A stretch of 11,517 nt of DNA from Myxococcales bacterium. GTDB lineage: Bacteria; Myxococcota_A; UBA9160; SMWR01. The stretch lies in the NCBI GenBank assembly GCA_022572485.1, contig JACZVU010000078.1:1-11517 (forward strand), read 5' to 3'. A model generated the notes under the pieces. It was not told the DNA's origin, made no database searches, and worked only from the letters and a program-made list of their open reading frames with translations. The translations under genes and the position numbers were made by a program. Positions 1-5,480 of the stretch are shown in pieces; position 1 is the stretch's first letter, and every line of letters starts with the position of its first letter.

Positions 1-29
1 CGGGTGAGGACTGTTCGCTTCTTCATCAT
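1..29 (-). CDS. Start of next efflux-operon gene (partial, probably RND periplasmic adaptor)
   Basis: Only the first nine codons are inside the window. They read MMKKRTVLT on the minus strand, a basic N-terminus typical of a signal peptide or membrane anchor. A strong Shine-Dalgarno (AGGAGGTG) sits just upstream of the double ATG. The first ATG overlaps the TGA of the preceding outer-membrane efflux gene as ATGA, so the two genes are probably translationally coupled. In CzcCBA, CnrCBA and NccCBA operons the gene after the outer-membrane component encodes the membrane-fusion (CzcB-like) protein. That identity is inferred from gene order alone, because too little sequence is present to recognise the family. 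Confidence 0.6.
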
Positions 30-1399
30 GCACCTCCTGGTTGTGCCACTGGTACGCCCGTGAGACGTTCAAGTGAGATGACCAGCCGATGTGCACCGGC
101 GCTGGCCTCAACCAACGCGCTTCGCGCCTCGAGCAGGTCCGCTTGAACGGAGCCCCACTCGAAGTAGCTGTAGCGACCTTGTTCGTACCCCAGGCGCGCC
201 TCTTCGAGTGCTTTCGTTAGGCCTGGAACAATTATGTCGCGGAGTGTGTTCGCGCGATGGAGGTGGCGTTGCAGCTCTTGATAGGATTCGAATAACGTTG
301 TGTGTACCCGCACACGGGCGGCTTCTGCATCGGCGCGTGTGCGCGCTAAGGCGGCCCGAGACGCGGAGATCTGGCCCTGGGTGCGGTCGAACAGGGGAAG
401 CGGAAACTGTAACTCAGCTACGAGTGCGACATCATCGGTTGCCTCGTAGCGGCGGATGCCCACAGTCGGCCGCAACGTGGGCCAGCGCTGCGTCTCGGCG
501 AGGTGCTGGATTGCTTTCGCGAGGCGTTCCTCAGACAGAAAGCGCGCAATCCGTGGGTTTTGTTCAATGCGTGCTGTAAGGCTGGCGAAGGATGGGGTCG
601 TCGGAAGCGTTAGAAGCTCGCCATTGACCTGCGAGAATGTTGGCTCTCTCTCCCCCCACTGCGCAGCGAGCCGGTGGTAAGCAGAGGACAGGTCGTGGGC
701 GACGTCGTCCTGGGCGAGCCGCGCGATTGCAAACTCGGCTTCGGCGCGCGTTAGCTCCGCGCTCGGTGCCTTGCCCACCCTTACCCGCCGCTTTACTGCG
801 ATAACCGTGTCCTCAGCGAGTGCAACCGCCTCACCTGCGCTCCGCATCTGTGCCTGATTCGCCAAGCTACTGAGGAACTTCAGCGCGGTCTCGGCAGCGA
901 CATCTAATCGCAGGATTTCAGCATCGGAGATGAGCAACGCTGAGCGCGCTTGCGCCGCATCAACGCGACGCCTGCGAAGCCTTTGCTCTAGGACCCATTC
1001 GAGACTGAGCGTCGTCTGCGCGCTGTCGAGGCCGTTATAGATGCCGCTCCCGGCTGCATCTTCGATAAGCAGATTCAACTGGGGATTTGGGAGGAGGCCC
1101 GCTTGTTGGACCCGACCTTCTTGCTCCTCGAGTCGATACCCGAACGCTGCAAGCTCCTTGTTGTGCTCAAGCGCCTTAGCGAGCGCCTCCTGCAAGGTAA
1201 GCGTTCGGCTCTGCGGCTCTTCTGTCTGAGCACGCGCAGTATTAGAAAACACATAGAGCGCTGGAAAGAGGGCGAGGGTAGTGAGGAGCGCAAGCCTCAA
1301 GAAGCATCGCGCGGCGCAGGCTGTAAGGCGGGGGTCCGGGGCTTCCGCGCTTCTCCGGATGCAGCGAACTGCTGTAGTTGGCAAGTATCTCTGTTGCAT
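26..1399 (-). CDS. czcC: TolC-family outer-membrane efflux protein, CzcC/CnrC-like
   Basis: This is the outer-membrane channel of a tripartite RND heavy-metal efflux pump, which takes cations from the inner-membrane pump and periplasmic adaptor and releases them outside the cell. The mature part opens with the TolC-family pattern LTLQEALAKALEHN, followed by QQAGLLPNPQLNLLIEDAAG, typical of CzcC-like proteins. It continues with long Ala/Leu/Arg/Glu-rich helices and a second helical repeat containing EEARLGYEQGRYSYFEW. The length of about 457 residues suits the family. The start is uncertain. ATG at 1399 has AGGA 8 bases upstream. A TTG at 1417 is further out. A TTG at 1300 would give a textbook signal peptide (LRLALLTTLALF, then TARAQ) but has no good ribosome site. 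Its stop overlaps the next gene's ATG. The metal specificity cannot be read from this subunit. Confidence 0.9.
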   Translation of the reverse strand: MQQRYLPTTAVRCIRRSAEAPDPRLTACAARCFLRLALLTTLALFPALYVFSNTARAQTEEPQSRTLTLQEALAKALEHNKELAAFGYRLEEQEGRVQQAGLLPNPQLNLLIEDAAGSGIYNGLDSAQTTLSLEWVLEQRLRRRRVDAAQARSALLISDAEILRLDVAAETALKFLSSLANQAQMRSAGEAVALAEDTVIAVKRRVRVGKAPSAELTRAEAEFAIARLAQDDVAHDLSSAYHRLAAQWGEREPTFSQVNGELLTLPTTPSFASLTARIEQNPRIARFLSEERLAKAIQHLAETQRWPTLRPTVGIRRYEATDDVALVAELQFPLPLFDRTQGQISASRAALARTRADAEAARVRVHTTLFESYQELQRHLHRANTLRDIIVPGLTKALEEARLGYEQGRYSYFEWGSVQADLLEARSALVEASAGAHRLVISLERLTGVPVAQPGGA

Positions 1400-1439
1400 T
1401 TTCCAAGTCCTAGACAAACGTCATGTAGATGTGCCGCGC

Positions 1440-1474
1440 CGCTCGCTTCTCCTCCAAGAAGAGGCAAGCGAGCG
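1440..1474 (-). other. Hairpin between czcI-like gene and czcC
   Basis: CGCTCGCTT (1440-1448) is a perfect 9-base inverted repeat of AAGCGAGCG (1466-1474). The 17-base loop can form a smaller CCTC/GAGG stem. It lies in the only sizeable gap of the efflux operon, about 40-65 bases before the possible czcC starts on the transcribed strand. No T-run follows, so it is not a standard intrinsic terminator. An mRNA processing or stability element that sets czcC expression relative to upstream genes is a guess. Confidence 0.5.
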
Positions 1475-1526
1475 AGGCGTCGCGTTGGATGCTGTGCGCC
1501 ATAGCGCGCAGCCCTCGTGACGTCAG

Positions 1527-1916
1527 CTAGGACAGCGGAGGAGCTCGAGGTCTGGAAGGTCCGCAGGCACCGGGACTGGCACGATCCGACACCTCCCAAT
1601 CGACTCGCGGCGACCAAGTGGGCGAATGAGCGCTCTGAGTCCGTGCAGCGCTTGTCAGCGCGGCGCGGGGCTCGAAGCGCGGGGTCGTCGTTGAGACAGC
1701 GAAATCTTCGGCTGGGTGGGCGTGGCCATGACCGCCACCTATCGCGGAAAGTTCACTTGTTGCTTGATGCTCCTCGTGGAAAGTGGCGTGGTGTTCACTG
1801 TTGGTATGCTCGAAGGCATGAGAAACATTCCAGATGCCGCCTAGTGACCATGTCACGAGGAGGGCGAGAGCCGTCCAGCCGCGCGGAGCTCGGCAACTCA
1901 CAGGCTCCATCCTCAC
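1527..1916 (-). CDS. His-rich secreted small protein, CzcI-like
   Basis: A small protein of about 129 residues. It has one hydrophobic stretch (ALALLVTWSLGGIWNVSHA) consistent with a signal peptide. A His-rich segment with nine histidines in about 40 residues follows, including EHTNSEHH, FHEEH and GGGHGHAH. It ends in a Pro/Arg-rich tail (PSRPRAPPLS). This layout resembles CzcI-type proteins, which sit just upstream of czcC and are thought to act as periplasmic metal-binding modulators. The assignment rests on layout and position, not on strong conservation. The GTG start at 1916 has AAGGAG 7 bases upstream and overlaps the TGA of the upstream CDF remnant (GTGA). ATG at 1910 or TTG at 1946 are alternatives. 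The long region after residue 60 is low-complexity. Confidence 0.65.
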   Translation of the reverse strand: MRMEPVSCRAPRGWTALALLVTWSLGGIWNVSHAFEHTNSEHHATFHEEHQATSELSAIGGGHGHAHPAEDFAVSTTTPRFEPRAALTSAARTQSAHSPTWSPRVDWEVSDRASPGACGPSRPRAPPLS

Positions 1917-2035
1917 GCCGCAACTCCTTCGTGGTTTGTGCCGCAACCCACCTCCACCGTCAGGTGCGCGATTTCAAGGCGCTCGGCCAGCAGCTTCTTG
2001 GAATGCTGCCACTGCTCGGGCTTCTGCTCATGCAT
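1913..2035 (-). pseudogene. C-terminal remnant of a cation diffusion facilitator (DmeF-like)
   Basis: A 40-codon open frame directly after the metal repressor reads MHEQKPEQWQHSKKLLAERL and then continues with EIAHLTVEVGCG. The phrase AHLTVEV followed closely by Cys is the usual end of CDF-family cytoplasmic dimerisation domains, and the preceding THEP-like MHEQKPEQ matches the strand before it in DmeF-type members. The roughly 300-residue transporter body is missing, and the frame is closed by TGA at 2053-2051. In several proteobacteria a DmeR/RcnR repressor is followed directly by dmeF, which fits this position. The likely history is an internal deletion of dmeF. The remnant could still be translated, since its stop is coupled to the czcI-like start. 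The family call is from memory of motifs and needs a profile search. Confidence 0.55.
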
Positions 2036-2065
2036 GACAGGAACCAGATATCAAGGCGCTCGCCC
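1970..2065. repeat. Imperfect direct repeat flanking the CDF remnant
   Basis: GATTTCAAGGCGCTCGGCC at 1970-1988 and GATATCAAGGCGCTCGCCC at 2047-2065 match at 17 of 19 positions, including 12 consecutive bases. The first copy encodes the ERLEI of the CDF remnant on the minus strand. The second lies just downstream of the repressor stop, at the edge of the deleted gene. The copies are 77 bases apart, so this may be a scar of the event that removed the transporter body. Confidence 0.6.
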
Positions 2066-2080
2066 TCGCCATGGTCCAGC

Positions 2081-2359
2081 TCATTTCAGATACGCCCGTA
2101 CGACGTCGACGAGCTCATCAGCCGCCTCGAGTTGTTCTTTGGTCGGTTTTTGCGCAGGGTCTATCACATGCTCTCGTACGTGCCCCTCTAAGACCTGCGC
2201 CATCAGCCCGTTTAACGCTCCTCTCGTTGCAGCAATCGTTTGGAGTACTGATGAGCATTCGTCCTCTTGTTCCAAAGTCCGTTCAATGGCCTCTACCTGT
2301 CCTCGAATGCGACGAACGCGGTTGAGGAGCTTCTGCTTGTCTCGGGTGAGGTGAGCCAC
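2081..2359 (-). CDS. RcnR/DmeR-type (CsoR/FrmR family) metal-responsive repressor
   Basis: A 92-residue all-helical DNA-binding repressor of the CsoR/RcnR/FrmR family. It shows KLLNRVRRIRGQVEAIERTL, then DECSSVLQTIAATRGALNGL, and ends DELVDVVRAYLK. The positions that set specificity are H3, C35, H60 and H64. This is the complete set known to bind Ni(II)/Co(II) in E. coli RcnR, whereas FrmR (formaldehyde) and CsoR (copper) lack this combination. The GTG start at 2359 is fixed by that His3 and by alignment of AHLTRDKQK with RcnR's N-terminus. No Shine-Dalgarno is visible, so the transcript may be leaderless. It heads the minus-strand efflux operon and probably represses it and itself until cobalt or nickel binds. 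The symbol is left blank because rcnR and dmeR cannot be separated by eye. Confidence 0.9.
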   Translation of the reverse strand: MAHLTRDKQKLLNRVRRIRGQVEAIERTLEQEDECSSVLQTIAATRGALNGLMAQVLEGHVREHVIDPAQKPTKEQLEAADELVDVVRAYLK

Positions 2360-2366
2360 GAACAGG

Positions 2367-2394
2367 ATAATATACTCCCCTATACTTTCTGCAA
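2367..2394 (-). promoter_or_regulatory. Promoter of the metal-efflux operon
   Basis: On the minus strand TTGCAG (2394-2389) and TATTAT (2372-2367) form a sigma70-like -35/-10 pair with a 16-base spacer. The predicted start of transcription falls 0-2 bases before the GTG of the repressor gene, which would leave essentially no leader. The spacer holds the operator-like sequence described separately. This is a prediction by eye. Confidence 0.5.
2371..2386. promoter_or_regulatory. Candidate CsoR/RcnR-family operator
   Basis: TATACTCCCCTATACT (plus strand) has a C/G tract framed by AT-rich TATA sequences. This is the form of RcnR, FrmR and DmeR operators, such as the TATACCCCCCTATAG core type. 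It lies between the proposed -35 and the -10 and overlaps the -10 edge, 11 bases upstream of the repressor start codon. Binding there would block RNA polymerase, giving autoregulation and control of the whole operon. The C tract is 4-5 long, shorter than RcnR's six. Confidence 0.6.
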
Positions 2395-2434
2395 ACCTTG
2401 TGACACGTACCCCCTTCGCCGCGAACCCGTGAGG

Positions 2435-2695
2435 TGGCCTTGTTCCCGGATAGAGGACACCTTGGTTGTGTGGTCCAGGCCTCCTCGGTCTGAGCCCTTT
2501 CTTCGAACTTCGCGGGGCTCACGCTCCCGATCGTCGAATGTCGTCAGATTCGGTTGTAGAAGATCTCGATGTACTCACCGATGGCGTCACGGGCCTCCTT
2601 CCAGAGTGGATCAAAGGTGGTGATAGAGCAGCTCGCGTACTGCTTACGTTCAAGGGGTCGTCGCAACATCTCATGATGGGGGAGTTGCGATGTTG
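2435..2695 (-). mobile_element. Degraded 3' end of an IS3-family insertion sequence
   Basis: The minus strand encodes the end of an IS3-family OrfB transposase: WKEARDAIGEYIEIFYNR, then R-H-S-T, then IGSVSPAKFEERAQ, from about 2603 to 2500. This is the part of the DDE domain after the catalytic Glu. An in-frame TGA (2546-2544) replaces the residue expected between NRI and RHST, probably CGA to TGA. A frameshift separates this stretch from ELLYHH upstream (about 2634-2617). Earlier sequence (about 2690-2640) resembles a decayed version of the conserved serine/Asn-rich segment. GTGTCCTCTATCCGGG (2460-2445) continuing to about 2435 looks like the element's terminal repeat. The 5' part and other end are absent. 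The element is dead. Confidence 0.8.
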
Positions 2696-2700
2696 AGGGT

Positions 2701-2811
2701 CTGCAGATAGCGCTCGCGTATGTGGTGGATTTGGTCGAATTGATTCCCGAAGATCCCGGGGCGCAGCAGCTGCTCGCCGAGATCCGATCGCGCCTGAGCG
2801 GAGAACAATAG
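2701..2811 (+). pseudogene. 3' tail of an unknown gene truncated at the IS remnant
   Basis: An open plus-strand frame ends at TAG 2809-2811 and reads ALAYVVDLVELIPEDPGAQQ, then LLAEIRSRLSGEQ. The amphipathic helices and the phrase IPEDPGAQQLLAEI look like the last repeat of a TPR-type protein. No credible start exists. The frame is closed by TGA at 2674-2676, within the IS-derived DNA, so the rest of the gene was lost at the element boundary (about 2695-2705). Only 14 bases separate its stop from the SGNH hydrolase start, so the two were probably co-transcribed. The family is a guess. Confidence 0.5.
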
Positions 2812-2825
2812 GGTAGGGGGTAGAG

Positions 2826-3920
2826 GTGCAGAGGCTTCGAAGCATTGCCAGCAACTTGCTTTCTGTGGTGATCAGCCTGCTGGTGCTCGCGATCCTGCTC
2901 GAGGTGGGTCTGCGGGCGGTGTTTTTTTCAGCGGATCCGCGCGTGCTCGTCTATCCGCCGGTCGCGAACGAGATCAACGGCCTGAGGGATTCCGACTTCG
3001 ATCCGGAAATACCGCCGGGCGAATTTCGCATTCTCGCGTTGGGGGCATCGGCGCTCGTCACGCGGAATTTCCAGCCGCAGATCCAGGCCTTCCTCAACGA
3101 GAATCCGCTGTTCGTCGAACAGGGCTTGAAGGTCCGCGTGGTCTCCGCGGGCGTTCCCGCGCAGATGACCTACGACTCGCTCTGGAAGTACCGCTATTGG
3201 TACGACGGCTACGACTTCGACCTGGTGATCTTCTACCACGGGATCAACGATGCGCGGGCCAACAACTATCCGAGGGAAGTCTTCCGGGACGACTATACGC
3301 AATTCAGTTACTACCAGCGCTTCTGGCCGGCCTTCGACTGGATCGATCAGCATCCCCGGCTCTCGCGTTCATTTTTCGTCAGTTGGGTGGTGAAGCTCGC
3401 GCTCAGCGCGAACTCGATCCTTGCGCCCGAGTTTCAGCGAAAAGCTCCATACAACAACCCGCAAGACGATCCGTGGCTGGCGGAGGCTGGGGATTTGAAG
3501 ACGCCGCCGGTATTCGCGAGCAACGTTGAGGCGGTGATGGCATTGGCCGAGTCGCGCGATCAGGCATTCTTGCTTCTCACCTACGCCTACTACGTACCCG
3601 ATGGCTATTCGAACGAGCGCTTCCTCGCGCAGGATCTCGACTATTCGTTTGCGCCGGAAAGCGTTGCGACGGAAGTCTGGGGATGGTCCCATCACGTCCA
3701 TGCGGCGATCGAGGCCCACGGCGCCGTGATTCGGGAACTTGCGGCTGAGCATTCCGAGGTGCTCTTCTTCGACATGGAGCGCTTCATGCCGAAGGACGGC
3801 CGGCACTTCATCGATGTCTGTCATTGGACGGATCTGGGTCAGGAGGTCTTCGCGTTGGGGATCGTCGAAGCCCTGCAGAGCAAGCCGGAGGTCGTTCGGC
3901 GCGCGCGGGAGCGGCGCTGA
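2826..3920 (+). CDS. Membrane-anchored SGNH/GDSL-family hydrolase
   Basis: A 364-residue protein with one N-terminal membrane helix (about residues 9-30) and a periplasmic SGNH domain. Block I is ILALGASAL with the presumed nucleophile Ser75. Block II is SAGVPAQ near 107-113. Block III is YHGINDAR with Asn141. Block V is DVCHWTDLG with Asp330 and His333. Such proteins are esterases or O-acetyl transferases/hydrolases, often acting on polysaccharides in the envelope, but the substrate is unknown. The GTG start has a G-rich Shine-Dalgarno (AGGGGG) about 5 bases upstream. It converges on the TPR/beta-barrel gene with 18 bases between stop codons. The exporter next door suggests a role in modifying the exported polymer, but that is inference. 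Confidence 0.85.
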   Translation: MQRLRSIASNLLSVVISLLVLAILLEVGLRAVFFSADPRVLVYPPVANEINGLRDSDFDPEIPPGEFRILALGASALVTRNFQPQIQAFLNENPLFVEQGLKVRVVSAGVPAQMTYDSLWKYRYWYDGYDFDLVIFYHGINDARANNYPREVFRDDYTQFSYYQRFWPAFDWIDQHPRLSRSFFVSWVVKLALSANSILAPEFQRKAPYNNPQDDPWLAEAGDLKTPPVFASNVEAVMALAESRDQAFLLLTYAYYVPDGYSNERFLAQDLDYSFAPESVATEVWGWSHHVHAAIEAHGAVIRELAAEHSEVLFFDMERFMPKDGRHFIDVCHWTDLGQEVFALGIVEALQSKPEVVRRARERR

Positions 3921-3938
3921 GTCAGGGGTGCAGCGCGA

Positions 3939-5480
3939 CTACCAGCGCGTGCGCAGCATGAGGCTGCCGGTGCCGCGATCGAAACCGCCGCTCGAACCTC
4001 CGCCCGAAGCGGTTTTGGAGCTGAAGAAGCCGTATTGCAGCGCGACCTCGAGCCAATCGTTGATCCAGTAGCTGAAGCGGCCTGCGGCGCTCCAGATGAA
4101 TTTCGCTTTTTCGCCCTGTGAATCTTCGATGCCTGCGCTGACTTCGAGGTGATACCAGAGCCCGGGGGTCAGTTCGTCGTAGGCGCGAATCCGACCCTCT
4201 CCCGAGTGATAGTTGTTCGGGTTGAAGTAGCCGTTGAAGAGCAGCTTCTTGAAATCCATCCCCGTGTAGCGCAGGGTAAAGTTCGTGCGTGGGTCGTTCC
4301 AGACGCGCCTTTCCACTTCGGCCTGCCACCAGGTCTGTTCGTTGCCGTCCGTGTAGTCGCCCCAGCGAAAGCGGCCCGTAATCCGCGTCTTCTCGTCGGG
4401 CATCATGTCCAGAGAGCCCGTCGCGTAGGTGGCCTTGATGTTCTGGCGCAGAGAGATCGCGTTGTCGAACGTGGTTCGACTGGAGCCGACGTCGATGCGG
4501 AAGAAATCGTTCGGCCACAAGGTCAGCCAGGTGTCGTAGGTGAACGGGGCGCTGTCGCCTCCCCGTTTTTCGTCGATGACGTCTACCCAACCGGTGCCGT
4601 TCCACTCGACGGCGTCGTTGAACCGATGGCGGACGTGCAGGCCCGGGCGGTAGACGAAGATGTCACTGGCATTCTCCGGGTCGTACCGGTAGGTGTGAAA
4701 GCGCGGCCCAACCGTCGTGAGTCCGTCATTGAATTGGAAGTCCTGATCGAGTTCCCAACCCGTGATGCGCAGGTCGTCGCTCTGATGGGACTCGCGATAT
4801 TCGAAGCGCGCCTCGGGTCGCTGGCGGTGCTCGAGTTCGCCCAGCAGGCGCTGCGCGTTTGAATCGCCCGGCGCGACCGCGAGGTGGTTGCGCAGGATCT
4901 CCTCGGCGCGGTCGGGCCGTCCCATCCAATCGAGCGACTGTGCGAGCAGCGTGATGCCTTCCGAATCATTCGGATATTGGGCGAGGAAGCGCTCGAGCTG
5001 CTCCACGGCCCTTCGATGCTGTCCGCGCCAACTCTGCACACGTCCCACACTGCGCAGCGCATCGAGGTCGGCAGGGTTGGCGGCGGCCAGCGTCTGGTAC
5101 TCGCGGAGAGCCGGTTGTTGTTGGTCTCTCCAGGAGAGCGCCAGCGCGAGCCCGCGCCGTGCGCGCGTTGCCTCTTCTGGCGAGATCCCCGGTGTGTCGA
5201 GAATTTCGCGGTAGAGGGGAATCGCGTCTTCTCCGCGCCCGGCATAGCTGAGTTGGTCCGCGTACTCGCGGAGGCGTTCCGAGTGCTTTGAGGGGTCCTC
5301 GCGCATCGCGTGTTCGAAGGCTTTGATGGATCGGGTGTGCTCGTTCGCCTGCGCGGCCTCTCGTGCGGTGGCGAGCCACGCGTTCGCGGCCGCCTCTCCG
5401 GCCCATGCCGGGGGCGGCGCGGCCGCGGAAAGCAGGCACAGGCCGATCGCCGCGAGAAGAGATTTGCGCAGAGCACTCAC
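3939..5480 (-). CDS. TPR-containing outer-membrane beta-barrel protein, probable polysaccharide exporter
   Basis: A 513-residue protein with a clear signal peptide, cleaved after AWA at residue 27. Residues about 35-220 form TPR-like helical repeats (for example RLREYADQLSYAGRGEDAIP and NDSEGITLLAQSLDWMGRPD). Residues about 225-513 alternate polar and aromatic residues and end in Trp, as in outer-membrane beta-barrels. NGYFNPNNY (416-424) resembles the NGYxxPxxY-type motif of BcsC, PgaA and related exporter barrels. The GTG start at 5480 overlaps the TGA of the GT2 gene (GTGA), which implies translational coupling. The likely role is a periplasmic scaffold plus pore for the polymer made by that GT2. 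The architecture is shared with PgaA, BcsC and YaiO-type proteins, and the exact family is unresolved. The reading frame stays open upstream to 6299, but that part lies inside the GT2 gene. Confidence 0.8.
   Translation of the reverse strand: MSALRKSLLAAIGLCLLSAAAPPPAWAGEAAANAWLATAREAAQANEHTRSIKAFEHAMREDPSKHSERLREYADQLSYAGRGEDAIPLYREILDTPGISPEEATRARRGLALALSWRDQQQPALREYQTLAAANPADLDALRSVGRVQSWRGQHRRAVEQLERFLAQYPNDSEGITLLAQSLDWMGRPDRAEEILRNHLAVAPGDSNAQRLLGELEHRQRPEARFEYRESHQSDDLRITGWELDQDFQFNDGLTTVGPRFHTYRYDPENASDIFVYRPGLHVRHRFNDAVEWNGTGWVDVIDEKRGGDSAPFTYDTWLTLWPNDFFRIDVGSSRTTFDNAISLRQNIKATYATGSLDMMPDEKTRITGRFRWGDYTDGNEQTWWQAEVERRVWNDPRTNFTLRYTGMDFKKLLFNGYFNPNNYHSGEGRIRAYDELTPGLWYHLEVSAGIEDSQGEKAKFIWSAAGRFSYWINDWLEVALQYGFFSSKTASGGGSSGGFDRGTGSLMLRTRW

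Noticed and set aside
1517..2191. Plus-strand frame of 224 codons opposite the efflux operon
   Set aside because: Ser/Arg-rich antisense shadow of the czcI-like gene, the CDF remnant and the repressor, with no recognisable family.
2928..3824. Two minus-strand frames opposite the SGNH hydrolase gene
   Set aside because: Val/Arg/Glu-rich composition typical of antisense reading of a GC-rich gene. The plus strand holds all SGNH blocks.
3914..3936. GCGCT/AGCGC hairpin spanning the convergent stops as a bidirectional terminator
   Set aside because: A 5-bp stem with a 13-base loop and no T-run on either strand.
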